Assembly: GCF_009846865.1 (NCBI RefSeq)
Contig: NZ_WUWN01000012.1
Location: 36,688-99,364 of the forward strand
Length of the DNA: 62,677 nt
Reading direction: 5' to 3'
Source: Puerhibacterium puerhi
GTDB taxonomy: Bacteria; Actinomycetota; Actinomycetes; Actinomycetales; Cellulomonadaceae
Of this stretch, positions 8,434-17,506 are shown one piece after another. The first letter of the stretch is position 1; the number at the start of each line of letters is the position of its first letter. The notes below the pieces were generated by a model, which was not told where the DNA came from, did not search any database, and was given only the letters and a program-made list of their open reading frames with translations. Both the position numbers and the translations under genes were made by a program.

Positions 8434-11184
8434 TCAGCTCTCGCCGCCGGCGTTGCCGGACGTGCCGGCGTTGACGTCGAGCAGGCGGTACTTCTCGATC
8501 GCCTTGGCCACGACGTCGGCCGGGACCTCGCCGCGGCGGGCGAGGACCTGCAGCGTCTTGACGACCATCGACGGGCCGTCGATGAGGAAGTGGCGGCGGG
8601 CGGCGGCGCGGGTGTCGGAGAACCCGAAGCCGTCGGCGCCGAGCACCTCGTAGTCGCCCGGGACCCACTTGCGGATCTGGTCGGGGACCAGGTGGTCGTA
8701 GTCGCTGGTGGCCACGAACGGGCCCTGCGCGCCCGAGAGCTTCTCGGTCACGTACGGCGTGCGCGCCGGGGCGGTCGGGTCGACGAACACCGCCTTCTCC
8801 GCCTCGAGCGCGTCGCGGCGCAGCTCGTTCCAGCTCGTCACCGACCACACGTCGGCCGCCACGCCCCAGTCCTCCTTGAGCAGCTGCTGCGCCTCGAGCG
8901 CCCACGGCACGCCCACGCCGGAGGCGAGGAGCTGCGCCTTGGGGCCCTCGACGTCGGACGTCGCGATGCGGTGGATGCCGCGCAGGATGCCCTCGACGTC
9001 GACGTCCTCCGGCTCCGCCGGCTGGACCATCGGCTCGTTGTACACCGTGAGGTAGTACATGACGTTCTGGTCGCGGCCGTCCGAGCCGTCGCCGTACATG
9101 CGCTCGATGCCGTCGCGCACGATGTGGCGGATCTCGTAGCCGTAGGCCGGGTCGTACTGGACGAACGCCGTGTTGGTGCCCGCCAGCAGCGGCGAGTGGC
9201 CGTCGGCGTGCTGCAGGCCCTCACCCGTGAGGGTGGTGCGCCCGGCGGTCGCGCCGATGACGAAGCCGCGCGCCATCTGGTCGCCGGCAGCCCAGAACTG
9301 GTCGCCGGTCCGCTGGAACCCGAACATCGAGTAGAAGATGTACACGGGCACCATGGCCTCGCCGTGCGTGGCGTACGCCGTGCCGACGGCCTGGAACGCG
9401 GCGGCGGAGCCGGCCTCGTTGATGCCCGTGTGCATGATCTGCCCGGACTCGGACTCCTTGTAGCTCAGCATCAGCTCGCGGTCGACCGCGAGGTAGTGCT
9501 GGCCCTGGGTGTTGAAGATCTTCGCGCTCGGGAAGATCGAGTCCAGGCCGAACGTGCGCGCCTCGTCCGGGATGATCGGCACGATGCGCTTGCCGAACTC
9601 CTTGTCCTTGATGAGGTCCTTGAGCAGGCGGACGAACGCCATGGTGGTGGCGACCTCCTGCGTGCCCGAGCCCTTCTTGAGCAGCTCGTAGGACTTCTCC
9701 TGCGGCAGGGTCAGGGCCTTGGCCGCGTTGCCGCGGCGCTCCGGCACGAACCCGCCGAGGTTGCGGCGGCGCTCCAGCATGTACTGGATCGCCGGGTCGT
9801 CGGCCCCGGGGTGGAAGTACGGCGGCTGGTACGGGTCGGCGTCGATCTGCTCGTCGGAGATCGGGATGTGCAGGGAGTCGCGCAGGGCCTTGAGCTCGTC
9901 GGCCTTGAGCTTCTTCATCTGGTGGGTGGCGTTGCGCCCGGCGAAGCCGGCGCCCAGGCCGTAGCCCTTGACGGTCTGCGCGAGGATCACGGTCGGCTGG
10001 CCCTCGTGGGCGCGGGCCGCCGAGTACGCCGCGTAGATCTTGCGGTAGTCGTGGCCACCGCGCTTCATGTTCCAGATGTCCTCGTCGGTCATGTTCTCGA
10101 CGAGCGCCTTGGTGCGCGGGTCGCGACCGAAGAAGTGCTCGCGGATGAACGCGCCCGACTCCGCCCGGTAGGTCTGGTAGTCGCCGTCGGGCGTGCTGCT
10201 CATCAGGTTGACCAGCGCGTGGTCCTTGTCCGCGTTGAGCAGGGCGTCCCACTCGCGACCCCAGATCACCTTGATGACGTTCCAGCCGGCGCCCTTGAAC
10301 TGGGCCTCCAGCTCCTGGATGATCTGGCCGTTGCCGCGCACGGGGCCGTCGAGGCGCTGCAGGTTGCAGTTCACGACGAACGTCAGGTTGTCGAGCTTCT
10401 GGTGCGCCGCGAGCTGCAGCATGCCGCGCGACTCGGGCTCGTCCATCTCGCCGTCGCCGAGGAACGCCCAGACGTCCTGCTGGCTGGTGTCCTTGATGCC
10501 GCGGTTGTGCAGGTACTTGTTGGTCCACGCCTGGTAGATCGCCGACGCCGGGCCGAGGCCCATGGAGACGGTCGGGAACTCCCAGAAGTCCGGCATGAGG
10601 CGCGGGTGCGGGTAGGACGGCAGGCCGCCGCCCGCGTGCGACTTCTCCTGGCGGAACCCGTCGAGCTGCTCGGCGCTGAGCCGGCCCTCGAGGAAGGCGC
10701 GGGCGTACATGCCGGGGGAGGAGTGGCCCTGGAAGTAGACCTGGTCGCCGCCGCCCGGGTGGCTCTTGCCGCGGAAGAAGTGGTTGAGGCCCACCTCGGT
10801 GAGCGTCGCCACGGAGGCGTAGGAGGAGATGTGGCCGCCGACGCCGAGACCCGGGCGCTGGGCGCGCGTCACCATGACGGCGGCGTTCCAGCGGATCCAC
10901 GAGCGGTACTTGCGCTCGAGGGCCTCGTCGCCCGGGAAGTACGGCTCGTCCTGCACGTCGATGGTGTTGACGTACGGCGTGGCGAACGAGGCGGGGATGT
11001 GCACGCCGCGCTCACGGGCGCGGCGCAGCAGGTTGAGCATGACGTAGCGGGCGCGCGGACCGCCCTTGTCGTCGATCAGGCCGTCGAGGGACTCGACCCA
11101 CTCGGCCGTCTCGGCCTGGTCGATGTCGGGGACCGAGCTGAGCAGACCGTTGATCAGCGGTCCGGTCTCGTCGTACGAAGCCAC
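8434..11184 (-). CDS. aceE: pyruvate dehydrogenase E1 component, homodimeric type
   Basis: Decarboxylates pyruvate with thiamine diphosphate and reductively acetylates the lipoyl domain of E2. 916 residues, matching single-chain AceE rather than the alpha/beta E1. The ThDP-binding [12 protein letters not shown] stretch is followed ~28 residues later by NCN, and HADGHSPLL plus YGYEIRH of the second half are intact. Start: GTG at 11184 (VASYDETGP) with AGAGAGG six bases upstream; the open frame extends to 11373 without coding character. No E2/E3 genes are nearby. Products of lipA/lipB at 56-58 kb would provide the lipoyl cofactor used by its E2 partner. Confidence 0.96.
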   Translation of the reverse strand: MASYDETGPLINGLLSSVPDIDQAETAEWVESLDGLIDDKGGPRARYVMLNLLRRARERGVHIPASFATPYVNTIDVQDEPYFPGDEALERKYRSWIRWNAAVMVTRAQRPGLGVGGHISSYASVATLTEVGLNHFFRGKSHPGGGDQVYFQGHSSPGMYARAFLEGRLSAEQLDGFRQEKSHAGGGLPSYPHPRLMPDFWEFPTVSMGLGPASAIYQAWTNKYLHNRGIKDTSQQDVWAFLGDGEMDEPESRGMLQLAAHQKLDNLTFVVNCNLQRLDGPVRGNGQIIQELEAQFKGAGWNVIKVIWGREWDALLNADKDHALVNLMSSTPDGDYQTYRAESGAFIREHFFGRDPRTKALVENMTDEDIWNMKRGGHDYRKIYAAYSAARAHEGQPTVILAQTVKGYGLGAGFAGRNATHQMKKLKADELKALRDSLHIPISDEQIDADPYQPPYFHPGADDPAIQYMLERRRNLGGFVPERRGNAAKALTLPQEKSYELLKKGSGTQEVATTMAFVRLLKDLIKDKEFGKRIVPIIPDEARTFGLDSIFPSAKIFNTQGQHYLAVDRELMLSYKESESGQIMHTGINEAGSAAAFQAVGTAYATHGEAMVPVYIFYSMFGFQRTGDQFWAAGDQMARGFVIGATAGRTTLTGEGLQHADGHSPLLAGTNTAFVQYDPAYGYEIRHIVRDGIERMYGDGSDGRDQNVMYYLTVYNEPMVQPAEPEDVDVEGILRGIHRIATSDVEGPKAQLLASGVGVPWALEAQQLLKEDWGVAADVWSVTSWNELRRDALEAEKAVFVDPTAPARTPYVTEKLSGAQGPFVATSDYDHLVPDQIRKWVPGDYEVLGADGFGFSDTRAAARRHFLIDGPSMVVKTLQVLARRGEVPADVVAKAIEKYRLLDVNAGTSGNAGGES

Positions 11185-11635
11185 CAGCAACCTCTCTCTT
11201 GTCAGGCCGGGCCGGTGGGTCAGCACCGGGCCCGCCCTGTCGTCGTCCCGTGCGCGCCGGCCTCCCGCTGGCCCGGTGCAGGTCGCCGTGACCGTGTCCG
11301 TGGCGGGTGCGCCGCGCTGCGCGCACAGGTGGTGATCCCACCTATTGTGTCCCCTCATCTTCCCGGGTCGCACCAGGCCGGGGTCAAGAGAGAGTGATGT
11401 GCGTCATGCGTCGGCCGGGTGCGGTGTGGCGGCGGCCCGCGGCGGCGGCGCGGGGCGGTGGTGGCGGTGTCCGACGGCGGCGCCCGGGGCCGCGTCCGAC
11501 GACGCCCGCCGGGCCGGTGGGTGAAGTAGTGAGGCACGAGGGGCCGCCGTGGACTACGTTTGCGCACACGGGATGCGCCTGGCGCCGCCCGGGAGACTCG
11601 GACGAGCGAAGACGACGGAAGGAACGACGAACCAC
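11185..11635. other. intergenic region between divergent aceE and DUF3052 gene
   Basis: 451 bp holding both promoters. On the minus strand a TTGACC (complement of 11384-11389) could be an aceE -35 but lacks a convincing -10. On the plus strand TACGTT at 11555-11560 is a possible -10 for the DUF3052 gene. I see no ORF, hairpin or repeat of note. Confidence 0.5.
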
Positions 11636-12046
11636 GTGGGACAGCAGACCGATCCACTGGCGGCTCGCCTCGGGTTCGGGCCCGGCCAGGTGGTGCAGGA
11701 GTTCGGCTGGGGCGATGACGTCGACGAGGGCCTGCGCGCCGCGATCGAGGACGTCGTCGGTTCCGAGCTCGTCGACGAGGACTACGACGACGTCACCGAC
11801 GGCGTGATCGTCTGGTGGCGCGACGGCGACGGCGACCTCACCGACATGCTGGTCGACGCGCTGACCGTGCTGGACGACGGCGGCCTGGTGTGGCTGCTGA
11901 CGCCGAAGCCCGGGCGGGACGGCCACGTCGGCCACAACGAGATCCAGGAGGCCGCGACGACGGCGGGCCTGCATGCGATGACGACTCTCGCCGTCGCGTC
12001 CGACTGGTCGGCCACGAAGCTGGCCAACCGGGGGCGCGGGCGCTGA
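11636..12046 (+). CDS. DUF3052 family protein
   Basis: 136-residue acidic cytosolic protein of the actinobacterial DUF3052 family (QVVQEFGWGDDVDEGLR near residues 20-36, then a WWRDGDGDL segment and a LTPKPGRDGHV turn). Molecular function unknown. Start is the GTG at 11636 (VGQQTDP) with GGAAGGA about 11 bases upstream; the frame is open to 11549 but without protein-like content. Neighbours aceE and the AhpE peroxiredoxin are the same as those of the M. tuberculosis homologue Rv2239c, so this is backbone rather than acquired DNA. Confidence 0.88.
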   Translation: MGQQTDPLAARLGFGPGQVVQEFGWGDDVDEGLRAAIEDVVGSELVDEDYDDVTDGVIVWWRDGDGDLTDMLVDALTVLDDGGLVWLLTPKPGRDGHVGHNEIQEAATTAGLHAMTTLAVASDWSATKLANRGRGR

Positions 12047-12074
12047 CCGGCGCACCGTGGGGCACGATGGGCGC

Positions 12075-12560
12075 ATGACCGACGCGCCTGCCGTGGACCT
12101 CGTCGCCGTCCCGGGAGCGGGGGACCCCGCGCCCGACTTCACCCTGCCCGACACGCACGGCACGCCCGTACACCTGGCCGACCTGCGCGGCGAGCCGGTG
12201 CTCGTCGTGTTCTACCCCTTCGCCTTCTCGCGCGTGTGCACCGGGGAGCTGTGCGAGCTGCGCGACAACATCGAGGACTTCGAGAGCGCCGGGGTGCGGC
12301 TCCTGGCGGTCTCCACCGATCCGGTCTACACGCTCAAGGCGTGGCAGCAGCACGAGGGCTTCGGCTTCGACCTGCTCAGCGACTTCTGGCCGCACGGCGA
12401 CGTCGCCCGGGCCTACGGCGTCTTCGACGACGCCACCGGCCACGCGCTGCGCGGCACCTTCCTGATCGACGCCGACGGCGTGGTGCGCTGGAACGTCGTC
12501 AGCCCCCGCGGGCGGGCCCGCGACCTGCAGGCGTACCGGGAGGCTGTCGCGCGGCTGTGA
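12075..12560 (+). CDS. ahpE: AhpE-like peroxiredoxin
   Basis: Thiol peroxidase that reduces hydroperoxides through a peroxidatic cysteine. 161 residues. The PxxxSxxC-type active site is FYPFAFSRVCTGELCELR with peroxidatic Cys55; a second Cys60 lies five residues on. The LLSDFWPHG and AYGVF segments closely resemble M. tuberculosis AhpE, a 1-Cys enzyme recycled by mycothiol/mycoredoxin. The extra Cys60 raises the chance of a local disulfide. Start is the ATG at 12075; an upstream in-frame ATG at 12057 is less likely. CACGAT lies 6 nt upstream, a weak leaderless -10. A Bcp assignment is the alternative, but the motifs favour AhpE. Confidence 0.88.
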   Translation: MTDAPAVDLVAVPGAGDPAPDFTLPDTHGTPVHLADLRGEPVLVVFYPFAFSRVCTGELCELRDNIEDFESAGVRLLAVSTDPVYTLKAWQQHEGFGFDLLSDFWPHGDVARAYGVFDDATGHALRGTFLIDADGVVRWNVVSPRGRARDLQAYREAVARL

Positions 12561-12617
12561 CGGCGCGGCGGCGCGCAGGGGCCCGGACACCGCGGCCGGA
12601 GCGCCCCTCCTGGCCGG

Positions 12618-12623
12618 TATCCT
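12618..12623 (+). promoter_or_regulatory. probable -10 of the tRNA-Val gene
   Basis: TATCCT about 29 bp before the mature tRNA 5' end. No convincing -35. Assigned by position. Confidence 0.4.
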
Positions 12624-12652
12624 TGCCGTTCGCACTCGCACAGTGCGTCTCA

Positions 12653-12729
12653 GGGCCTGTAGCTCAGCTGGTCAGAGCGCCACGCTTACACCGTGGATGT
12701 CGTCGGTTCGAACCCGGCCGGGCCCACCA
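12653..12729 (+). tRNA. tRNA-Val (anticodon UAC), CCA encoded
   Basis: Full cloverleaf: acceptor stem GGGCCTG pairs with CGGGCCC (one G-U), the D-loop contains AGCTGGTCAGA, the anticodon stem CCACG/CGTGG encloses CTTACAC (anticodon TAC), and the T-arm has GGTTCGAA. The CCA tail at 12727-12729 is encoded. The following ~11 kb is poorly conserved accessory DNA, but I find no integrase or second copy of the tRNA 3' end. Confidence 0.95.
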
Positions 12730-12957
12730 CCAGCGGATTTCTGCCGCTGACCTGCACCTTTGCTGACCGCTGTCGAGGACACGCGGGGACGCAGATACCC
12801 AGACTGGCAACTCGTGGCCCCGCTGTGGCCCCGCTGCGGCTTTGCCACGGCCCCACGGTCACGGAGTGCAGGGATTGCGCCTCGATGACACCCCGGCTCC
12901 CGGGGTGATCGCGGCCCGTATCCTGCAGCCTCAGGTACGGGCCGGCGAGGGAGCCTG

Positions 12958-13389
12958 ATGTCTGCGGAGAGTCGGCCGGTTCGGACCACGGGGACCAGCG
13001 GGGGGTCTGGAAGGCGGCTCCGCAGGTTCTTGGTGCCGACGCTGACGGTTGCAGGGGTGATCGGCGCGGTCGTCCTGAGCGTCCTCGTGTGGCGGATGGT
13101 GGACGAGGGAGCGACGCCGACGGTCTCGGACGTCCCCCTGCCGGAGACTGCCGCGGTGATGGACACCGGCAAGGAGTGCGGTTCCGGTGGCTGCTGGCGG
13201 ACGGTCTCGGTCGCTGTACCCCCGTCGTCGACGGTCGAGGAGCTGGCCGAGGCGATGGGTGCGGCGACGGACCATGGGGAGCGATGTGTCTTCCGGGTCC
13301 CCGAGTTCAGAGAAGTGTGCTGGTCGGTGGAGGTGGAGTCGGAACGCCGTGTCGCTCTGGACGTCTGGTACGGCGACATCTTCGGATAG
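12958..13389 (+). CDS. hypothetical single-pass membrane protein
   Basis: 143 residues: a short basic cytosolic segment, one hydrophobic helix (~residues 25-46, FLVPTLTVAGVIGAVVLSVL) and an extracytoplasmic domain of ~95 residues. That domain has four cysteines in two clusters (CGSGGC, then C and C 11 residues apart), suggesting two disulfides. No family recognised. The ATG at 12958 has GAGGGAG upstream and TATCCT at 12919-12924 may be its -10. It lies directly after the tRNA and is probably part of an acquired segment. Confidence 0.6.
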   Translation: MSAESRPVRTTGTSGGSGRRLRRFLVPTLTVAGVIGAVVLSVLVWRMVDEGATPTVSDVPLPETAAVMDTGKECGSGGCWRTVSVAVPPSSTVEELAEAMGAATDHGERCVFRVPEFREVCWSVEVESERRVALDVWYGDIFG

Positions 13390-13419
13390 CCAGGACCGAG
13401 ACGCGGGAGGGGTGACCGC

Positions 13420-13602
13420 ATGATCGTCATGCTGATGGCGTTGGTCGGTGTGGGGCTCGCGGCAGGGCTCGTAGCTGCGCACCCGCACCGGAAGAGCCTC
13501 GCTGGCTTCCGCATCACGGCAGCGGCGGTCTTCCTGCTGCCGACGACGTCCCGACGCCGTGAGCCGGTTGCTCCAGGCCCTTCTGCGCACGAGATCGTGT
13601 GA
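13420..13602 (+). CDS. small membrane ORF, possibly truncated
   Basis: 60 codons. The first ~20 residues are a hydrophobic helix (MIVMLMALVGVGLAAGLVAA), then a short basic stretch and a second hydrophobic patch, after which the sequence turns low-complexity where it overlaps the convergent gene at 13514. A GGAGGGG ribosome site sits 8 bases before the ATG, which favours real translation initiation. It may be the stump of a longer membrane protein cut by a rearrangement. Function unknown. Confidence 0.35.
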   Translation: MIVMLMALVGVGLAAGLVAAHPHRKSLAGFRITAAAVFLLPTTSRRREPVAPGPSAHEIV

Positions 13603-13960
13603 CCCGCGCCAGGGCCAGGCCCCAGCCCGCGACTGCGACGATCACCGCGGCGGACCACCAGCCCACGATCTGGCGGGACAGATCGACGCATGCGGGCGGG
13701 TTCATCGAGTCGGCGCCCATCGACAGGTCCGGTACCAGGCCGTCACTGGCGCTACCGACGCAGTAGACGCCGTCGATCACCACCGGCGCCGCGAGGAACC
13801 AGCAAGCCCCGAGCACAACGACGAACGCGACGGAGCTGGCCGTGGCCGTGAGCGGGGTGTGGCGGCGACTGACTGCCAGCACGATCGCCACACCGAGCAC
13901 GAGCAGGCCGACGGCGAGCGCGGCGAACAGGATCACCGCGCCCACCGTCAGGCCGCGCAT
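13514..13960 (-). CDS. hypothetical membrane protein (3 TM segments)
   Basis: 148 residues with hydrophobic helices at about 5-30, 43-63 and 98-117, and a Cys/Asn-rich loop (residues ~66-95) between helices two and three that probably faces outside. The N-terminal half resembles small actinobacterial integral membrane proteins of unknown role. The C-terminal ~30 residues overlap the convergent small ORF and have low complexity. Start is the ATG at 13960. No operon partner; it sits in the variable stretch after tRNA-Val. Confidence 0.55.
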   Translation of the reverse strand: MRGLTVGAVILFAALAVGLLVLGVAIVLAVSRRHTPLTATASSVAFVVVLGACWFLAAPVVIDGVYCVGSASDGLVPDLSMGADSMNPPACVDLSRQIVGWWSAAVIVAVAGWGLALARVTRSRAQKGLEQPAHGVGTSSAAGRPPLP

Positions 13961-14046
13961 CGGGCCTCGACGACGTACGCGCGCTCCGGCGTGATCACAG
14001 GCATGTGTGTCCGTTCTGAGGACGTTCGACTGGCCGGCTCGAGGCG

Positions 14047-14560
14047 ATGACCATACTGCCCGGCCCGGCAGGGGGAGCGGCGTCCGCGCCGGCCCAGGTG
14101 CTCGGCGAGGTCTCGGTCGCCGACGTCGCCGCGTGGCGTGCGCGCGGCAAGGCGGACCTCCGCGAGCGCGCCCGGGCGACCGGCCGCACGGACGGACGGG
14201 GAATCCGGGGACATGCTGTCCAGCCTCGACGCCGACGGTGCGAGGCTGGCCGAGCGCCTGGGCACGCCGTGGTGGTCCCCCCGACCCTTGGCGCGCTCAT
14301 GGCCCTGATCGTCGGCAGGCAGGCGTTGCCGTTCCCGGAGCGCTCATCGGGCTGCCGGCACTGATGGGGGTGTTCCCGCTCGGCTTCGCCGCCGCACTCG
14401 TCATCAAGTACGCCGGGATCCAGTACTGGTGGGTGCTGCCACCCGCCGCTGTCGGACTTGTCGCGTCGGTCGTGCCGGGCCCGCGGCGGGCGCGTGGGGC
14501 AGTCCCCGCCGGACCGGTGTCATGGGCTCCGGTCCGGCGTAGCGTGGGGGTGGGCGACGG
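14047..14560 (+). pseudogene. frame-broken two-helix membrane protein
   Basis: Protein-like sequence continues across three reading frames. Frame 1 from the ATG at 14047 encodes a soluble head (QVLGEVSVADVAAWRARGKA). Near 14195 it moves to frame 2 (ESGDMLSSLDADGARLAER), near 14275 in a run of six C back to frame 1 (PTLGALMALIVGRQALPF), and near 14330 to frame 3 (GALIGLPALMGVFPLGFAAA, then WWVLPPAAVGLVASVV). Joined, these give a ~165-residue protein with a charged N-terminal domain and two or three hydrophobic helices. Three indels in 300 bp imply decay, unless they are assembly errors. Family not recognised. Confidence 0.5.
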
Positions 14561-14582
14561 ACGCCTGGGTGGTGATGGCACC

Positions 14583-15299
14583 ATGGACAGTGAGCTGCCG
14601 GGCGGGGATCTCGGGGCGGTGGTCGCGCGCGCCTCGGGACTGCTGCTCTCGGACGAGGTCGCCGAGGCGGTGCTAAGCCTGCTGACCTCGACCGCCGTGC
14701 GGATCTTCCCGGCCTCCTACGGTGCGGGGATCAGCACGACCGCGCCGGACGGGGCCCGGATCACGGCCGCCGCCACGGACGCTGTGGTGCAGCGGGTCGA
14801 CGACCTGCAGTACGAGCTGGACGAAGGGCCGTGCCTGACCGCGTGGCGCACGCGCCAGATCATCCGGGTCGACGACGTGGCGACCGACACCCGCTGGCCC
14901 GTCTGGGGCCCGGCGGCGGCGGAGCTGGGCGTCGGGTCGACGCTGAGCGCGCCCGCGGCCGTCGGCGAGACGGCCGTCGGCGCGCTGAAGCTGTATGCCC
15001 CCGCCCCGGGGACGTTCGGCGAGCGGCACGAGACGACGCTGGCGATGTTCGCCGCGCAGGTGGCGATCCTGGTGTCCAACGCCCAGCACTTCCGGCGCGC
15101 GGGTGACCTCAGCGCCGACGTCCAGGCGCTGCTCGCTCAGCGGGACCTGGTCACGCTGGCCACGGGCGTGGTCATGGGCCGTGACAACGTCTCCCAGCAG
15201 GCCGCCTTCGCACACCTCGTGAGCCTGGCGCAGCACGACGGCGGCGGCGTGCACCAGGTGGCAGCTCGGATCGTCGCGGCCAACCGGTCGCGGTGGTGA
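14583..15299 (+). CDS. GAF-ANTAR domain regulator
   Basis: 238 residues. Residues ~15-165 are a GAF sensor domain (ELDEGPCLTAWRTRQIIRVDD is the usual family motif). Residues ~180-235 are an ANTAR RNA-binding helical bundle (ALLAQRDLVTLATGVVMGRD). Such proteins act as signal-dependent transcription antitermination factors at RNA hairpins. The open frame extends upstream to 14007, but that part is the decayed gene, so I start at the ATG at 14583. The stop overlaps the start region of the next gene, indicating translational coupling to the phosphatase. Ligand and RNA targets unknown. Confidence 0.85.
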   Translation: MDSELPGGDLGAVVARASGLLLSDEVAEAVLSLLTSTAVRIFPASYGAGISTTAPDGARITAAATDAVVQRVDDLQYELDEGPCLTAWRTRQIIRVDDVATDTRWPVWGPAAAELGVGSTLSAPAAVGETAVGALKLYAPAPGTFGERHETTLAMFAAQVAILVSNAQHFRRAGDLSADVQALLAQRDLVTLATGVVMGRDNVSQQAAFAHLVSLAQHDGGGVHQVAARIVAANRSRW

Positions 15300-15301
15300 C
15301 C

Positions 15302-16786
15302 ATGACGCCCGAGCGGCAGCGGCGGATGATCCGCGCCGCACAGGCCCGCACGCACCTGAGCGTGGACGCGCTGTGGACGCGGTACTTCGCCCTGGGCGGG
15401 ACCGCGGGACCGGTCGAGCTCGACGCCTTCCTCAACGGGGCCCTCGACCTGCCCGCCGACCAGCGCGACCACGTCGCGCTGGCGGTCAACGAGTACCTCG
15501 ACAGCCTGGTCGGGGACAACCGCGCGCCCTACTCCCGCACGATCCGCACCTTCGAGCCGGAGGAGGGGCCGCTGGGCGCGCTGACCTCCCTGCTGGACCG
15601 CGCTCACCTGGTGCCCCCGGACGCCGCGCCCGCCGCGGTCGACGAGGCCGCCCGGCGCCTGGGCGTCCGCGCGGTCATCTACCTGGCGGACTACGGCAAG
15701 CAGACCCTCGTGCCGATGCCGGGCGCGCACGGCCGCGACCGGACCCGCCTGAGCATCGACTCGACCCTGCCCGGGCTGGCGTTCCGTACGCTGCAGGCCC
15801 AGTCCACCGTCGCGGACGACGGCCAGGCGCGCCTGTGGGTGCCGATCCTGGGCGGCGTCGAGCGTCTCGGCGTGCTGGACGTCATGGTCGACGACGAGCC
15901 CGACCTGCGGGACCTTACCCTGCTGCGCCAGTGCTGGTGGCTGACCCACTACCTGGGTCATCTGCTGGTGGCGCTGGACCAGTACGGCGACGCGATCGAC
16001 GCCGTGCGCCGCTCGCACCCGCGCAGCACCGAGGCGGAGCTGATCTGGCACGTGCTGCCACCCCTGACGGCCGGCACCGACCGGGTCATCGTCACGGGCC
16101 GGGTCGAGCCGGCCTACGACATGGGTGGCGACGCGTTCGACTACGCCCTGTCGGCGACGGCCGCGCAGTTCGCGGTGTTCGACGCCACCGGCCACGACCT
16201 GGGCGCGGGGCTGGCCGCGGCGACGGCGGTGGCCGCCTACCGCAACGCCCGCCGCGGTGGCGCGGGCCTGTTCCAGCAGGCCGAGGCGGTCCACGAGGCG
16301 ATCGCCCGGCAGTTCGACGGGCGCCTCTACGCCACCGGGGTGCTGGCCGAGCTCGACGTGGCCAACGGGCGGCTGCGCTACGTCACCGCGGGGCACCTGT
16401 CGCCCCTGCTCGTGCGGGCGGGGCGAGTGGTCAGGTCCCTCGAGGGCGGCCGGCGCCCGCTGCTCGGCCTCGACGTCAGCGACATGACCGTCGGCGAGGA
16501 GGACCTGCAGCCCGGCGACACCATCGTGCTCTACACCGACGGGATCACGGAGGCCCGGGACGACCACCACCGCGAGTTCGGCCTGGACCACCTGACCGAC
16601 GCGCTGCACCGTGTCTTCGTCGAGCCCGTGCCCCTGCCGGAGGTCGTCCGGCGGGTGTTCGGCGCCCTCCTCGAGCACCGGCGCGGGAGCCTGCACGACG
16701 ACGCCACCCTCGTGCTGGTCCAGTGGACCACCACCGGCCAGCAGGACCTCGACCCCCAGGTCCTGGCCCGCGCGGTGCCGGGCTAG
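15302..16786 (+). CDS. SpoIIE/RsbU-type PP2C protein phosphatase
   Basis: 494 residues. The N-terminal ~95 residues are a helical input region, residues ~100-240 resemble a degenerate GAF domain, and residues ~260-480 form the PP2C/SpoIIE catalytic domain. Metal-binding motifs are present: GGDAFDY, DATGHDLGAG, TAGHLSPLLV, LYTDGITEARD and DDATLVLV. It probably dephosphorylates a serine on a STAS anti-sigma antagonist. The ATG at 15302 lies 2 bp past the stop of the GAF-ANTAR gene; GTGs at 15293/15296 overlapping that stop are alternatives. A STAS protein that could be a substrate is at 31567; that link is inference. Confidence 0.88.
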   Translation: MTPERQRRMIRAAQARTHLSVDALWTRYFALGGTAGPVELDAFLNGALDLPADQRDHVALAVNEYLDSLVGDNRAPYSRTIRTFEPEEGPLGALTSLLDRAHLVPPDAAPAAVDEAARRLGVRAVIYLADYGKQTLVPMPGAHGRDRTRLSIDSTLPGLAFRTLQAQSTVADDGQARLWVPILGGVERLGVLDVMVDDEPDLRDLTLLRQCWWLTHYLGHLLVALDQYGDAIDAVRRSHPRSTEAELIWHVLPPLTAGTDRVIVTGRVEPAYDMGGDAFDYALSATAAQFAVFDATGHDLGAGLAAATAVAAYRNARRGGAGLFQQAEAVHEAIARQFDGRLYATGVLAELDVANGRLRYVTAGHLSPLLVRAGRVVRSLEGGRRPLLGLDVSDMTVGEEDLQPGDTIVLYTDGITEARDDHHREFGLDHLTDALHRVFVEPVPLPEVVRRVFGALLEHRRGSLHDDATLVLVQWTTTGQQDLDPQVLARAVPG

Positions 16787-16808
16787 CGGCCCAGGAGCGC
16801 GCCGGCCG

Positions 16809-17387
16809 CTATGCCACCGGGGCGAACTCGCGGTCGGCCGCGGCGCTCGCGCCGAGCTCGGCCTCCGCGTCGATCGCCTCGCGCAGCACCGCCGCGTAGC
16901 CGTTCTCGCGGGCGTACTCCTCGAGCAGGTGCAGCAGCACCCACCGTAGGGAGCACACCGGCCGCCCGTGCGCCGCCATCGTGTCGAGCCCGTCCGGCCC
17001 GGCGAGCATCTCGTCGGTGAGCCGGTCCGACGCCGCCACCGCCTCGTCGTACATCGCGCGCAGGGCAGCAGGCGTGTCGGCGGACGCGCTGCGCCACTCC
17101 CACTCGGGGTCGTCGTCCCACGGCGCGGCGTCGAACGGCGCCCTGCGCGCAGCACCCCGCAGCACGTACGACATCCAGTAGTCCTCCACGTGCGCGGAGT
17201 GCTTGAGCATGCCGCCCAGCGACAGGTACCCGGTGGTCGCCCCGCACGCCAGGGGCGTGGCGAGCTGTGCCGCGCTCAGGCCCGCGGTCTTCCAGCGCAG
17301 GGCCTGGCGGTGGTGGTCGAGGAAGCCGCGCAGCATGGTCGCCTCGTCGCCGTGGGTGGGCGCGTTGCCGGGGGTGTCGGGCTCCAT
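16809..17387 (-). CDS. DinB/DUF664 family protein
   Basis: 192 residues of the DinB-like four-helix metal-binding superfamily (DUF664 branch). The first conserved His is in MLKHSAHVEDYWM and the C-terminal His pair region is SLRWVLLHLLEEYARENGY. Actinobacterial members are often mycothiol-linked transferases or enzymes of unknown substrate. Start ATG at 17387, with TAGCGT exactly 6 nt upstream, predicting a leaderless mRNA. It is convergent with the phosphatase gene (22 bp between stops). No substrate can be assigned. Confidence 0.8.
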   Translation of the reverse strand: MEPDTPGNAPTHGDEATMLRGFLDHHRQALRWKTAGLSAAQLATPLACGATTGYLSLGGMLKHSAHVEDYWMSYVLRGAARRAPFDAAPWDDDPEWEWRSASADTPAALRAMYDEAVAASDRLTDEMLAGPDGLDTMAAHGRPVCSLRWVLLHLLEEYARENGYAAVLREAIDAEAELGASAAADREFAPVA

Positions 17388-17393
17388 CGCTCG

Positions 17394-17399
17394 ACGCTA
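17394..17399 (-). promoter_or_regulatory. -10 element TAGCGT, leaderless start of DinB gene
   Basis: Ends 6 nt before the ATG at 17387; no ribosome-binding site in between. Confidence 0.5.
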
Positions 17400-17506
17400 T
17401 GCCCGCCCCGCGGGACCCACACCTCAGGAGCGGGCCGCATATCAAACCGCACCGTGGCGTGCCGGGGGTCACCCGGTTCGGGTGACGTCGGCCCAGGCGG
17501 GCGCAC

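Noticed and set aside
8590-11397. 935-codon open frame opposite aceE
   Set aside because: Composition (Val/Arg/Glu/Leu monotony) and full overlap with aceE mark it as an artefact.
12653-12729. tRNA-Val as an active attachment site with an integrated element
   Set aside because: No integrase, excisionase or second copy of the tRNA 3' end was found in the window.
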